DNA of 64,000 nucleotides from Bacillus sp. A301a_S52 (GCA_024701455.1 JABXYP010000001.1:190001-254000), one strand, 5' to 3'; positions 7,611-16,359 are shown, counted from the first letter of the stretch. Notes: generated from the letters alone by a model not told the origin. A program made the numbers and translations.

Positions 7611-8091
7611 AATTTTATATGCAAGCTCCTTAAGTTACTGTTGATTTGAATTAAATTGGCAGTAGCTATTTTTATTATGTTCAACTGAACGGACTTAGAA
7701 GAATTCTATTGGTGTATAGTTAGACAAGGCTCAAAATGCGTCTGAGCAAAACGTTTCCTAGTACACCTCTGTGTCAATGCTCTCATCCGCGCACTCACAT
7801 GAAAGCTAAAAGCCTCAATAATCTCGGGTAATGCTCTGAATGTCGCTAGGTTCTCAGCGTTTTGCATGATATATGCGGTAATTCCTGCATACATAAATTC
7901 TGCTAACTCTGTGTGTAGTACAGATATGATCATCTAATGTCTGTCTTTAAGTCTGGAAGGACGGAAAGCGATATTCTACCTTTCCTGAGGGTTTAAAATA
8001 AGGTTTGTCTTATTTGATTTCAGAAGTTTCTTGTGTGAAAAAGAATTCACCCATAATTGCTAAAATGTTTGTTACTTAGAAACGAAAAATT
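7611..8091. other. Intergenic stretch without a recognisable gene
   Basis: A 75-codon minus-strand frame (7706-7933) exists, but it lacks a convincing ribosome site and resembles nothing I know. The stretch is best seen as remnant sequence. Confidence 0.35.
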
Positions 8092-8216
8092 GGAGCGAAA
8101 GATGGCGGCTCCTGTGGGAGGAAGCGAAGTCTGAAAATCCATTCTGACTGAGCTTTGCAAAGGCAGAATTAGTTGAAGACAAGCCCCACGGAAAGCGTCC
8201 ATTTGTAGTGAAAATG
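8092..8216. repeat. Interspersed repeat family 2, copy 1
   Basis: The stretch GGCTCCTGTGGGAGGAAG, then AAGTCTGAAAATCCA, TGAAGACAAGCCCCACGG and AAAGCGTCC is shared in order with 21110-21242. It also resembles the GCTCCTGCGGGA...GGAAAGCGTCC repeats scattered between genes in many Bacillaceae genomes. Imperfect inverted pairing (CTCCTGTGGGAGG; CCCCACGG with earlier CCTGTGGG) suggests a folded element. It is non-coding. Confidence 0.65.
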
Positions 8217-8387
8217 GGTCATAACGTTCAGAAATAACTTATGAAATCGATTCAAATACATAAATTCTTTTATAAAGTATGACTTTGGAAGTTAAGTTCC
8301 ACGAAGTATGACAGGTTGTAGTTCTAGATCATTCAACTCGATGAAGTGTAACACTAAAACGTCAGCAATTTATTTTCACCTATTAAC

Positions 8388-8417
8388 TTGACACAATGAA
8401 ATAATCTGTTGTACAAT
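8388..8417 (+). promoter_or_regulatory. Sigma-A promoter of the MarR/MhqR-like gene
   Basis: TTGACA at 8388-8393 and TACAAT at 8412-8417 are separated by 18 bp. The MhqR-type box begins on the -10 hexamer, so bound repressor would block this promoter, implying autoregulation. Confidence 0.7.
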
Positions 8418-8437
8418 TACTTCGAATTCGAGATAAT
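8416..8437. promoter_or_regulatory. MhqR-type operator, copy 1
   Basis: The core TTCGAATTCGAGATAAT closely matches the palindrome TATCTCGAATTCGAGATA known for B. subtilis MhqR. It overlaps the -10 region of the MarR-family gene. Related boxes lie at 8932 and 9757. Confidence 0.65.
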
Positions 8438-8456
8438 TTCATGAGGAATGATGATT

Positions 8457-8918
8457 GTGGAAATTCAAGACAACAAACATATAGAAGAAAATTTGTCTTT
8501 AAAGTTATTTATTGTGTTGAACCGTGCTTTACAATCCGTAAAAAAGCGTGTTGAGGAAAATATCAAAAGTTTTGGATTAAACCCAACAGAATTTGCGGTT
8601 CTTGAATTGCTATACAGCAAAGGGGATCAACCAATACAAAAAATTGGTGAAAAAGTTTTGATTGCCAGTAGTAGTATCACATATGTCGTAGATAAATTAG
8701 AAAAGAAAAGATTTATTGATAGAAAGCCCTGCCCAAAAGACCGTCGCATCACATATGCAGCAATAACAGAAGCGGGAACAGATGTAATGAATGACATTTT
8801 TCCAAAGCATCGTGATGCCATTGAGGAAATATGTAGTGGATTAGATGAAAAAGAAAAAGTGATGGTCATTGAGCAATTAAAAAAATTAGGATTCCATGCC
8901 CAGAGCATCGAATTATAA
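8457..8918 (+). CDS. MarR-family regulator, MhqR-like
   Basis: A MarR/DUF24-class winged-helix repressor of about 153 residues. The order is a dimerisation helix (LSLKLFIVLNRALQSVKKRV), the recognition region (GLNPTEFAVLELLYSKGDQP, then VLIASSSITYVVDKLEKKRF), the wing with RKPCPKDRRITYAAIT, and a C-terminal helix. Overall it matches MhqR, the one-cysteine/no-cysteine repressor of quinone-detoxification genes. GTG 8457 is preferred because GAGGA at 8443-8447 has proper spacing to it; ATGs at 8448 and 8451 are in frame but too close. Its target genes follow immediately: nitroreductase, DoxX and a flavoprotein. All three spacers upstream carry boxes like its own. Confidence 0.85.
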   Translation: MEIQDNKHIEENLSLKLFIVLNRALQSVKKRVEENIKSFGLNPTEFAVLELLYSKGDQPIQKIGEKVLIASSSITYVVDKLEKKRFIDRKPCPKDRRITYAAITEAGTDVMNDIFPKHRDAIEEICSGLDEKEKVMVIEQLKKLGFHAQSIEL

Positions 8919-8931
8919 TTTTTTTTTAGCA

Positions 8932-8955
8932 ATATATCTCGAATTCATAATATAT
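8932..8955. promoter_or_regulatory. MhqR-type operator, copy 2 (nitroreductase)
   Basis: ATATCTCGAATTCATAATAT keeps the CTCGAATTC half of the box with a degenerate right half. It lies 60-80 bp upstream of the nitroreductase start, which fits a promoter-proximal operator. Confidence 0.55.
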
Positions 8956-9015
8956 TAATTAGTTATTATTGCGATACCTTTGTTAGTGGGGATCGTAACT
9001 AGAGGGGAGTAAAAT

Positions 9016-9636
9016 ATGTCTGAGTTTATCCAGTTGATAGAAGAAAGACGTTCAGCTAGTAACTTTTTACCTGACGTTCCAATTACGAAAATAGAGTTAA
9101 ATGAAATCTTTGATTTAGTTAAATTAGGACCTTCGGCTTTTAATCTTCAGCATACAAACTATGTCACAGTGTTAGACCCAGAAGTTAAAGAAAGGTTACA
9201 AAAAGCTGCATACGGACAACATAAAGTATTGAGTTCTTCAGCGGTGATCATCGTTTTGGGAGATAAAAAAGCTTTTGAACAAGCTTCAGATATCTACGAA
9301 GGTCTGAAGATGTTAGGAATGGCAAATAAGCAAGAATATGATCATATGGTTAATGATACAGTTTCTTTTTATGAGTCTAGAGGTCAAGGGTTCCAACGAG
9401 ATGAAGCAATAAGGAATGCCTCCTTGTCAGCCATGTTATTTATGCTAGCGGCGAAAGAAAAAGGCTGGGATACTTGTCCGATGATAGGATTTGATCCAAA
9501 GGGGGTTAAAGAAGTTTTACATTTAAGTGATCATTACGAAGTAGCTATGATGATAACAATCGGTAAAGAAAAGGTTGAGAGTAGGAAACCACGCGGTTAT
9601 CGAAAGCCTGTTAGTGAATTTGTAACATACATTTAA
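9016..9636 (+). CDS. Nitroreductase family protein (MhqN/YdfN-like)
   Basis: A 206-residue FMN-dependent nitroreductase-fold enzyme. The N-terminal segment IEERRSASNFLPDVP holds the FMN-phosphate-binding arginines, LGPSAFNLQHTNYV is the next FMN-contact segment, and LAAKEKGWDTCPMIGFD is the family's cofactor/dimer loop. Length and motif spacing fit MhqN (YdfN) of B. subtilis, induced by hydroquinones and 2-methylhydroquinone. AGAGGGGAG (9001-9009) precedes ATG 9016. It is cytoplasmic, dimeric, and probably reduces quinones or nitroaromatics with NAD(P)H. The upstream operator ties it to the preceding MarR-type repressor. Confidence 0.85.
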   Translation: MSEFIQLIEERRSASNFLPDVPITKIELNEIFDLVKLGPSAFNLQHTNYVTVLDPEVKERLQKAAYGQHKVLSSSAVIIVLGDKKAFEQASDIYEGLKMLGMANKQEYDHMVNDTVSFYESRGQGFQRDEAIRNASLSAMLFMLAAKEKGWDTCPMIGFDPKGVKEVLHLSDHYEVAMMITIGKEKVESRKPRGYRKPVSEFVTYI

Positions 9637-9756
9637 AAGTGAAAATAATGGGTGCATGACAAATTAACAATGGACATTCTCTACATAACAACAATTGTAG
9701 GTCATCCGTAAGAGAATGAAGGTTTTTATGCAGGTAATAAAATTGATTTTTTAAAA

Positions 9757-9776
9757 GTCTTGAATTCGTAATATAT
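9757..9776. promoter_or_regulatory. MhqR-type operator, copy 3 (doxX)
   Basis: GTCTTGAATTCGTAATATAT retains the central TTGAATTCG of the box and aligns with the copies at 8416 and 8932. It lies about 75 bp before the DoxX gene. Confidence 0.5.
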
Positions 9777-9832
9777 TAAATGGTAATATACTAAACAGAA
9801 ATATATAACCGGAAATTCGGAGGGAGAAAATG

Positions 9833-10249
9833 ATGTCAAACAAAAACGAAATTGGAAATTTATTATTGCGAGTGGTGTTAGGGCTTGTATTTTTAGGACA
9901 TGGTGCTGCAAAGTTTCAAGGAGGTATAGAAAATACAGTAGGGTGGTTTGACAGTATTGGTTTACCTGGAGGACTTGCGTATGTTGTGGCTATCATTGAA
10001 TTAGTTGGTGGTATTGCTCTCATTTTAGGCTTAGGAACACGCATTGCAGCTGCATTGATGGGACTCATCATGATTGGCGCTATTTTTACAGTTAATTTAG
10101 CCGGTGGCTTTTTAAATGGTTATGCTTTTGATTTAGTATTACTAGTTGTTGCAGCACATCTAGCATTAAATGGTAGTAAGTTGTCCTCTTTAGGTCAATT
10201 AGTCTTTAAGAATAAACATCAATCAAAATCCTTTGTAGAATCAGCTTAA
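9833..10249 (+). CDS. DoxX family membrane protein (MhqP-like)
   Basis: A 138-residue DoxX-family protein with four predicted membrane helices: LLLRVVLGLVFLGHGAAKF, a second around VVAIIELVGGIALILGL, a third in AALMGLIMIGAIFTV, and a last around FDLVLLVVAAHLAL. The N-terminal GHGAAK with the following GWFDSIGLP loop is the DoxX hallmark. ATG 9833 is chosen over ATG 9830 from its spacing to GGAGGG (9819-9824). In B. subtilis the DoxX protein MhqP belongs to the same regulon; it is thought to aid quinone or oxidative-stress resistance in the membrane. The operator at 9757 and the gene order support the same role. Confidence 0.85.
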   Translation: MSNKNEIGNLLLRVVLGLVFLGHGAAKFQGGIENTVGWFDSIGLPGGLAYVVAIIELVGGIALILGLGTRIAAALMGLIMIGAIFTVNLAGGFLNGYAFDLVLLVVAAHLALNGSKLSSLGQLVFKNKHQSKSFVESA

Positions 10250-10445
10250 ATATCTCGAAACGGAGAAAAATGAATTAGAGGTAAATGGCGTGTTTTGAAT
10301 TGCCAGGGTAAAGAACATGTGTACATTGAAGATGGTCATCTTCAGTGGAGGTGGTTCTTATAAACTTATTCTATTAATAGAAGGGTGTTTTAGTATTATG
10401 GGGATTTTGGAAAAAATATTTGGAAAAACAAAGGAGTCGAATGAA

Positions 10446-11054
10446 ATGTCAAATGTTAAATTAGCAGTTATTTATTACAGCATGGGTGGAACTAACTATC
10501 AATTAGCCAAATGGGCTGAAGAAGGTGCGAAAGAACATGGTGCTGAAGTGAAAGTATTAAAAGTACCTGAACTTGCGCCACAATCAGTGATCGATGCAAA
10601 CGAAGACTGGAAAGCACATGTTGAATCAACGAAAGATGTACCTGAAGTTACGTTAGATGATCTTGAATGGGCAGACGCGATTATTTTCAGTGTACCAACA
10701 CGTTTTGGAAATATGCCGGCACAAATGAAACAATTTTTAGATACAACAGGTGGTTTATGGTTTAACGGAAAGCTTGTAAACAAAGTTGTTAGTGCCATGA
10801 GTTCCGCTCAAAATCCTCACGGTGGTCAAGAAGCAACTATCTTAGGTCTTTACACGACAATGCATCACTGGGGCGCTTTAATTGCATCGCCTGGTTACAC
10901 TGACCCAGTTCAATTCACGTCTGGAGGAAATCCATACGGCGTTAGTGTCACAGTAGGTCAAGATGGCAAGATGGTTGAGGATGTTGAAGCAGCTGTTAAA
11001 CATCAAGCGAAGCGTACAGTGACAATAGCTGAATGGGTTAAAAAAGCAAATTAA
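10446..11054 (+). CDS. NAD(P)H:quinone oxidoreductase, WrbA-like flavodoxin-fold protein
   Basis: A 202-residue flavodoxin-fold protein of the WrbA type. IYYSMGGTNYQLAKWAEEG is the FMN-phosphate loop (here with YYSMGGTNYQ), ADAIIFSVPTRFGNMP and SAQNPHGGQEATILGLYTTM are the WrbA flavin-binding segments, and the end VEAAVKHQAKRTVTIAEWV is typical. AAAGGAG (10430-10436) supports ATG 10446; an in-frame ATG at 10398 would add 16 residues. The enzyme reduces quinones by two electrons, avoiding semiquinones, which fits the quinone-stress regulon it closes. A strong terminator follows. A half-site (ATATCTCGAA) near 10250 may also tie it to the MarR repressor. Confidence 0.85.
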   Translation: MSNVKLAVIYYSMGGTNYQLAKWAEEGAKEHGAEVKVLKVPELAPQSVIDANEDWKAHVESTKDVPEVTLDDLEWADAIIFSVPTRFGNMPAQMKQFLDTTGGLWFNGKLVNKVVSAMSSAQNPHGGQEATILGLYTTMHHWGALIASPGYTDPVQFTSGGNPYGVSVTVGQDGKMVEDVEAAVKHQAKRTVTIAEWVKKAN

Positions 11055-11086
11055 TCATAAAAAATTATAACGGTTTCTAAACAGTA

Positions 11087-11135
11087 AAAAACGCTTCTGA
11101 TTATCAAAAATGATAGTCAGAAGCGTTTTGTTTGA
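11087..11135 (+). terminator. Rho-independent terminator of the quinone-stress cluster
   Basis: AAAACGCTTCTGATTATCA pairs, with one mismatch, with TGATAGTCAGAAGCGTTTT across a 4-nt loop, followed by GTTTG. Confidence 0.85.
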
Positions 11136-11138
11136 TTA

Positions 11139-11324
11139 GGTGATGGGGGGATCTGTAATGGCGGTGTACTTGCTCAAGTTCGCCGCCGTAAGTGCGAACC
11201 CTATTTCATTATGAACCTTGTCTTTACCTCTCACCGACATTTTGGTCACATGCATATTAGTCTTGCATCGGTCACATGAGTGTAAATAACCATCGTAATT
11301 TGAATATCCGTATGGTGGAATCAA
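11139..11324 (-). pseudogene. C-terminal fragment of an IS1182-like transposase
   Basis: The minus strand encodes a cysteine-pair segment (SCDRCKTNMHV), then SVRGKDKVHNEIGFALTAANLSKYTA to a stop. RGxxKVHxExGxxxxAxNLxK is the conserved C-terminal signature of IS1182-type DDE transposases. Only about 60 residues remain, with no N-terminal domain, no terminal repeat and no start with a ribosome site. The downstream 250 bp add nothing coherent. Confidence 0.45.
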
Positions 11325-11651
11325 GCTTGTACATCTTTGATGGAAGAACTAGATGCAAATAATAAACTGGTATGTGTACGCCTTAAAGGCTAGACTCCCC
11401 ATTTTTTCAACAAGTAAGGCAGTGGGCAATCATCCATGAAGACTCTTACACAATTATACTTTACCTATCGTAGGCTACGTACTTCAAGCTTTTCGTGTAT
11501 TGCCAAACCTTTGTTAGCCATTGCGGCACCCCTATGTTATCAGACGTTCAAATGCCTTCCCTTTTCCCTCTATAACAACGACACAAATTACGTTACAATG
11601 ATAAAAACGATCAAATATAAAAAAATATTTGACACAAACGAACATAAACAG

Positions 11652-11672
11652 CATAATATAAAATATATTATG
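11652..11672. promoter_or_regulatory. Palindromic operator candidate of the DeoR-family gene
   Basis: CATAATATA-AAA-TATATTATG is a perfect 9-bp inverted repeat with a 3-bp centre, located 27 bp upstream of the DeoR start. A TTGACA-like element (TTTGACAC, about 11629) lies just upstream. Autoregulation by the DeoR protein is inferred. Confidence 0.5.
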
Positions 11673-11699
11673 TTTGTTTTAAACAGAAGGGTGAAAAAA

Positions 11700-12497
11700 A
11701 TGAACATAAACGAGAGAAGAAAGTTAATTGAAGAAGAAGTGCTGGAAAAAGGAAAAATGGATATTGAGGAACTGGAAAAAATGCTCGGTGTTTCCGCCAT
11801 GACGATCCGCCGAGACTTAATGCACCTTGAAAAGGAGAATAAACTGATCCGTACTCACGGAGGCGCGGTACCTGCAAAAGGGATTATTGATGAAACATCC
11901 TATGAAAATAAAGAAAAACAGCAGCTGCCGGAGAAAAAAGCAATCGCTGCCTATGCGGCAACTATTGTGAGACCTGGAGATACGATTATTCTTGATTCAG
12001 GCACGACCACTCATGAAATAGCCCGCGTGCTGAAAAGCAGATCAAATTTAACAGTGATAACAAATGATATTTTAATCGCTGCCGAGTTCCTCAACACGTC
12101 AGTACATACGATCATTACAGGTGGTGAGCTGCAAAACCAGGTTGGGGCTATGTTTGGACCACACACAGAGAGCCTGCTGGAGAGCATTCATGTGGATCTT
12201 CTGTTCCTAGGGGCGCACGCATTACATCCTGCTGCCGGAATTACCGCGCCGACCCTGGAAAAAGCTAAGATTAAACGACTGATGGTGCATTCGGCAGAAA
12301 CGACCTGGCTCGTTGCTGACCATAGTAAATTCGGTAAAAGCTCGTTCGCTTCCGTGTGCGGACTGGAAACATTACAGGGAATCATCACAAATGACAATGT
12401 GTCTATGAAAGAGGCAGAAACATACCACGATACAGTCATAAGGGTACCATCACAGAAGGAAGGTAATGCCAATGAGAATAGGAGTTATCGCAGATGA
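11700..12497 (+). CDS. DeoR/GlpR-family regulator of the acid-sugar operon
   Basis: A 265-residue DeoR-family repressor. The N-terminal helix-turn-helix reads MDIEELEKMLGVSAMTIRRDL followed by THGGAVP, the classic family signature. The C-terminal sugar-phosphate sensor domain shows DSGTTTHEIARVL and TNDILIAAEF. ATG 11700 has AGAAGGGTG at 11685-11693; a much longer upstream frame is not coding. The gene overlaps the DUF1537 kinase start by 26 bp, implying translational coupling. It probably represses the four-gene operon and is released by a phosphorylated acid-sugar intermediate. Confidence 0.9.
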   Translation: MNINERRKLIEEEVLEKGKMDIEELEKMLGVSAMTIRRDLMHLEKENKLIRTHGGAVPAKGIIDETSYENKEKQQLPEKKAIAAYAATIVRPGDTIILDSGTTTHEIARVLKSRSNLTVITNDILIAAEFLNTSVHTIITGGELQNQVGAMFGPHTESLLESIHVDLLFLGAHALHPAAGITAPTLEKAKIKRLMVHSAETTWLVADHSKFGKSSFASVCGLETLQGIITNDNVSMKEAETYHDTVIRVPSQKEGNANENRSYRR

Positions 12498-13752
12498 TCT
12501 AACTGGTGCGAATGCTACCGGGGTCCGATTGAGTAAACAAGGATTTAAATCTGCCACAATGGTACAAGGGGCCCCCTTTCCTGAAGAAATCAACTATGAT
12601 GCTGTCATTGTCGACACGGACAGCCGTTACCAGACAAAACACGTTGCCCGGTCTCGTACGATCCAGGCAATCGACCAGTTTAAGCGTTGGGGAGCTAAAC
12701 TTTTTTTCAAACGAATCGACAGCACTTACAGAGGCAATATCGGTACAGAAATTGATACAATGCTGGAGGAGCTAGGGGAAGAAGCGGTTGCCGTTATCGT
12801 TCCTTCCTTTCCTGACTCAGGGAGAATTGTTATTGGCGGATACTTGATCGTTGATGGCGTTCCTCTTCAACAGACAGACGTCGCTAATGATCCGGTTCAG
12901 CCATTAACACAATCTTATATCCCTGCATTAACGGAAATACAGTCTGATAATAAGGTTGGCTTTTTAGGCCTTCAGGAAGTATTAAAAGGGGCTGACGAGT
13001 TAAGCAAATCTATCGATGCCTCTTTCTCGGAAGGTTGCAGGATCGTTGTCTGTGATGCTACTACCAACGATCAGATCGAAGTTATTGCAGAAGCCATGTG
13101 CCAGCTTGATAGATGTATCATTTCTGCTGATCCAGGACCGCTAACGGCTGCTTACTCAAAGGCGGTTATGCGCCAGCAGGCAAAACAGGAAAGAATTCTC
13201 GTAGCTGTAGGAAGCGCCACAAAGCTAACAGGACAGCAGCTTAGCCACCTTACAGGCAAGCTAAACGCTGAACCCGTCTATGTGGACCCTGATAAACTTG
13301 CCAGCTACACAAGCAGCTGGGATGAGGAAATTCAGCGGGCTACAGAAGCTGTTCTTGCTGATAAAAAACAGGAAGTTCTCATTTTAACAACTCATCTCCC
13401 CGGGCATTCCCTGCTGAACCTGGAAGAAAAGGCGAAACAGGAAAAGGCCAGTGAACAGGCACTCGCAAAAAGAATCACCGATGGGCTTGCTAAGATCAGC
13501 CGACAGGTGCTGGAGGATGAAAGTGCCATGTTTAAAGGTTGCTTCTCCAGTGGTGGTGATGTCACAGCATCCCTTTGCTCTGTGAGCCGAGCAAGCGGTA
13601 TTGAGCTTCTTGATGAAGTCCTGCCTCTTGCCGCTTATGGGAAAATGATTGGCGGTTATTTCGACGGCCTCCCTATTATTACAAAAGGGGGTATGGTAGG
13701 GGATAAAAAAGCGATTTATGACAGCGTCAAGTTTCTACAGACTAAGTTTTAA
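12472..13752 (+). CDS. Four-carbon acid sugar kinase (DUF1537, DtnK-type)
   Basis: A 426-residue kinase of the DUF1537 family, which phosphorylates threonate or erythronate at O-4. N-terminal features are VIADDLTGANATGVRLSKQG, DTDSRY and KRIDSTYRGNIG, the hallmark substrate-binding motif. C-terminal nucleotide-binding segments are CFSSGGDVTASLC and ITKGGMVGD. ATG 12472 is preceded by AAGGAAGG. It overlaps the DeoR gene and is followed by pdxA2 and a GntP permease. In characterised systems this gene set handles D-threonate, with DtnK making 4-phospho-D-threonate. L-threonate or D-erythronate is an alternative substrate, because paralogues differ only in the pocket. Confidence 0.85.
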   Translation: MRIGVIADDLTGANATGVRLSKQGFKSATMVQGAPFPEEINYDAVIVDTDSRYQTKHVARSRTIQAIDQFKRWGAKLFFKRIDSTYRGNIGTEIDTMLEELGEEAVAVIVPSFPDSGRIVIGGYLIVDGVPLQQTDVANDPVQPLTQSYIPALTEIQSDNKVGFLGLQEVLKGADELSKSIDASFSEGCRIVVCDATTNDQIEVIAEAMCQLDRCIISADPGPLTAAYSKAVMRQQAKQERILVAVGSATKLTGQQLSHLTGKLNAEPVYVDPDKLASYTSSWDEEIQRATEAVLADKKQEVLILTTHLPGHSLLNLEEKAKQEKASEQALAKRITDGLAKISRQVLEDESAMFKGCFSSGGDVTASLCSVSRASGIELLDEVLPLAAYGKMIGGYFDGLPIITKGGMVGDKKAIYDSVKFLQTKF

Positions 13753-13791
13753 CCGTCGCTGTAAGTGAGAATCACTTTCAACTTAAAGAGA

Positions 13792-13933
13792 TATAAAACG
13801 CCCCTTCAATCAGAGGGAGGAAATGATTGGTAGTTGAGTGAATCAGGATTATTAGCGTCCGTTGCCTCAATAGATTTGGTTCTCCTCTCTATTTTGAGAC
13901 GAGAATGTCACGGACGGTTATCTGAGATAAATA
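13792..13933 (-). repeat. Structured interspersed repeat family 1, copy A
   Basis: Read on the minus strand it gives CCGTCCGT, then CTCAAAATAG...CTATTGAG (a pairing arm), ACGGACGCTAAT, ACTCAACTACCAATCA, and finally TGATTGAAGG. All recur in the same order in copies C, D and E. CAATCA pairs with TGATTG near the end. The element occupies the spacer between the kinase and pdxA2 inside one operon, so it must be transcribed on the antisense face. Confidence 0.75.
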
Positions 13934-13956
13934 CACATATAAAGGAGAAATGACTT

Positions 13957-14958
13957 ATGGCTAAAACACCTGTAATTGCAATTCCAATGGGAGATCCAGC
14001 AGGAATCGGACCGGAAATTACAGTAGCAGCGTTAGCGAAAAAAGAGGTGTTTGAATCAGGCAACCCCATTGTGATCGGAAACACGGCTATTTTAGAGAAG
14101 GCCGCAGGAATTATGAATCTTGACCTTACAATGAATGAAGTAAGTTCTGTGGACGAAGCAACGTTTGAATTTGGCACAATCGATGTTTTATCAATGGATA
14201 ACGTTAACCTTGACGAATTCCAGTATGGAGAGGTCCAGGCCCAGTGCGGCCAAGCTGCATTTGAATATATTCAAAAAGCAGTTCAGCTGGCAAACGACGG
14301 GACGGCAGATGTTATCGCTACAACACCGATTAATAAAGAATCACTAAAAGCCGCAGACGTTCCACATATTGGACATACTGAAATGCTTGCCTCAATGACT
14401 GATACAGACGATCCGTTAACAATGTTTGAGGTTAGAAATATGAGAATCTTCTTCTTAACCCGGCACCTGTCTCTTAAAGATGCGATTGCACAAATGACAG
14501 CCGACCGTGTCCACGATTACTTAAAACGGTGTGACGATGCACTTCAACGTTTAGGAGTGGAAAGCCGTAAATTTGCTGTTGCCGGCCTTAATCCTCACAG
14601 TGGGGAAAACGGATTATTTGGCCGTGAAGAAGTGGATGAAATTGGCCCGGGCATCGAAAGAGCTGTGGCAGATGGGATAGAAGCGGTTGGCCCAGTACCA
14701 GCAGACTCTGTCTTCCATCAGGCTCTTCAAGGGAAGTACGATGCCGTTCTGTCTCTTTATCATGATCAGGGACATATTGCAGCGAAAATGACAGACTTTG
14801 AAAAAACAATTTCTATTACAAACGGCTTACCGTTCCTGCGTACTTCTGTAGACCATGGTACTGCTTTTGATATTGCCGGAAAAGGCATTGCAAGCTCTGT
14901 CAGCATGGAAGAATGCATTAAGCTTTCAGCAAAATACGCACCACACTTTACACGGTAA
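13957..14958 (+). CDS. pdxA2: 4-hydroxythreonine-4-phosphate dehydrogenase family, PdxA2-type
   Basis: A 333-residue PdxA-family dehydrogenase: IPMGDPAGIGPEITVAAL at the N-terminus, TPINKESL, GHTEMLA with a metal-ligand histidine, LNPHSGENGLFG, and LYHDQGHIAAK with another metal ligand. In this setting it is PdxA2, which oxidises and decarboxylates 4-phospho-D-threonate or 4-phospho-D-erythronate to dihydroxyacetone phosphate, rather than the vitamin B6 enzyme. No other pyridoxine genes are near. AAAGGAG precedes ATG 13957. It is separated from the kinase by repeat copy A, so the operon may be attenuated there or use a second promoter. Confidence 0.88.
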   Translation: MAKTPVIAIPMGDPAGIGPEITVAALAKKEVFESGNPIVIGNTAILEKAAGIMNLDLTMNEVSSVDEATFEFGTIDVLSMDNVNLDEFQYGEVQAQCGQAAFEYIQKAVQLANDGTADVIATTPINKESLKAADVPHIGHTEMLASMTDTDDPLTMFEVRNMRIFFLTRHLSLKDAIAQMTADRVHDYLKRCDDALQRLGVESRKFAVAGLNPHSGENGLFGREEVDEIGPGIERAVADGIEAVGPVPADSVFHQALQGKYDAVLSLYHDQGHIAAKMTDFEKTISITNGLPFLRTSVDHGTAFDIAGKGIASSVSMEECIKLSAKYAPHFTR

Positions 14959-14988
14959 AACAAGGTATATAGCTAAGGGGGGTCAATA

Positions 14989-16359
14989 ATGGAAGTTTCA
15001 GGAGCACAAATGATATTAGGTTTAGTCATCGGGGTTTTTCTGCTAATTGTACTAGTTTTAAAAACAAAAATTCACGCTTTTCTTGCACTATTGATTTCTG
15101 CGTCAGTCACAGGGATCATCGGGGGCATGCCAGCCCCTGATGTGGTGATCGCCATTACACAGGGGTTCGGAAATACATTAAGCACCATTGGGATTGTTAT
15201 CGGTTTAGGGGTTATGATGGGACGCATACTCGAAGTCTCGGGAGCGGCCGAACGGATGGCCTATGCATTTATAAAATGGCTTGGAAAGAAAAAAGAAGAA
15301 TGGGCAATGGCCTTAGCTGGTTATATTGTTTCTATCCCAATATTCGTTGACTCTGCCTTTGTTATTTTAATGCCACTTATTAAAGCGCTTTCAACAAAAA
15401 CTGGAAAATCAGTCGTAGGACTTGGTGTTGCCCTCGGTGTTGGATTAGCTGCTACTCACCATGCTGTACCACCAACTCCTGGTCCGTTAGGTGTGGCAGG
15501 TATATTTAATGTTGATGTTGGACTTATGTTATTATGGGGACTTATTTTTGCCGGTCCGATTATTGTCGTTGGGGTTTACTACGCTAAATGGATTGGAAAG
15601 AGAATTTACCAGCTACCTACGGAAGACGGCCTTGATTATCACCGTCCTGACATGCCGTCCACTCTCGATGAATACTATGAGCTTCAGGAAAGTAAGAACT
15701 TGCCTTCACTGGCCCGTTCAGTTGCGCCGATTGTTATTCCGATTATGTTAATTTTCGCTAACACGACTGTAGGCGCCCTTGGCTTGGAAGGGACAACTGT
15801 CGAGTACATCCAGTTCTTCGGATCTCCAGTAATCGCTGTTGCCATCGGTTTAATTTTTGCAATTTACGGATTATTCAGTAAAATCAAACAAGCTGAAGCG
15901 ATCGAGCGTATGGAGGAAGGGATTAAGACAGCAGGTATTATTCTATTGGTCACTGGGGCCGGTGGGGCACTTGGAGAAGTACTGCGTGTAAGCGGGAGCG
16001 GAGACTATATTGCTGAGCAAATTGCTGCTACAGCCCTGCCACCGGTGCTGCTTCCTTTCTTTATCGCAACGATTGTCCGGCTCATTCAAGGTTCAGGCAC
16101 AGTATCGATGATTACAGCTGCCTCTATATCAGCCCCAATTCTCGTTGGAATGGATGTCAATATGGTGCTAGCAGCACAAGCGGCTACTCTAGGGGCGATG
16201 ATCTTCTCTTATTTTAATGACAGCCTGTTCTGGGTAGTTAACAGGATGATGGGAATCAAAAACGTAAAAGAACAAATGCTTGTCTGGTCAGTACCAACTA
16301 CTTTAGCTTGGGGCACAGCGCTCGTAATGCTAATCGTGGCTAATATTTTCGTTGGATGA
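14989..16359 (+). CDS. GntP-family acid-sugar permease
   Basis: A 456-residue GntP/gluconate-type proton symporter with about 12-14 membrane helices. Family landmarks are GFGNTLSTIGIVIGLGVMMG, the ATHHAVPPTPGPLGVAGI loop (conserved PTPGP) and IQGSGTVSMITAAS. AAGGGGGG at 14974-14981 precedes ATG 14989. As the last gene after the kinase and PdxA2 it probably imports the substrate, most likely D-threonate or erythronate. The operon ends with a hairpin terminator at 16427. Confidence 0.9.
   Translation: MEVSGAQMILGLVIGVFLLIVLVLKTKIHAFLALLISASVTGIIGGMPAPDVVIAITQGFGNTLSTIGIVIGLGVMMGRILEVSGAAERMAYAFIKWLGKKKEEWAMALAGYIVSIPIFVDSAFVILMPLIKALSTKTGKSVVGLGVALGVGLAATHHAVPPTPGPLGVAGIFNVDVGLMLLWGLIFAGPIIVVGVYYAKWIGKRIYQLPTEDGLDYHRPDMPSTLDEYYELQESKNLPSLARSVAPIVIPIMLIFANTTVGALGLEGTTVEYIQFFGSPVIAVAIGLIFAIYGLFSKIKQAEAIERMEEGIKTAGIILLVTGAGGALGEVLRVSGSGDYIAEQIAATALPPVLLPFFIATIVRLIQGSGTVSMITAASISAPILVGMDVNMVLAAQAATLGAMIFSYFNDSLFWVVNRMMGIKNVKEQMLVWSVPTTLAWGTALVMLIVANIFVG

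Noticed and set aside
7706..7933. 75-codon minus-strand frame
   Set aside because: No ribosome site, no recognised family, surrounded by relic sequence.
11436..11699. N-terminal extension of the DeoR gene
   Set aside because: The extended part crosses the palindromic operator and has no family resemblance; ATG 11700 has its own ribosome site.
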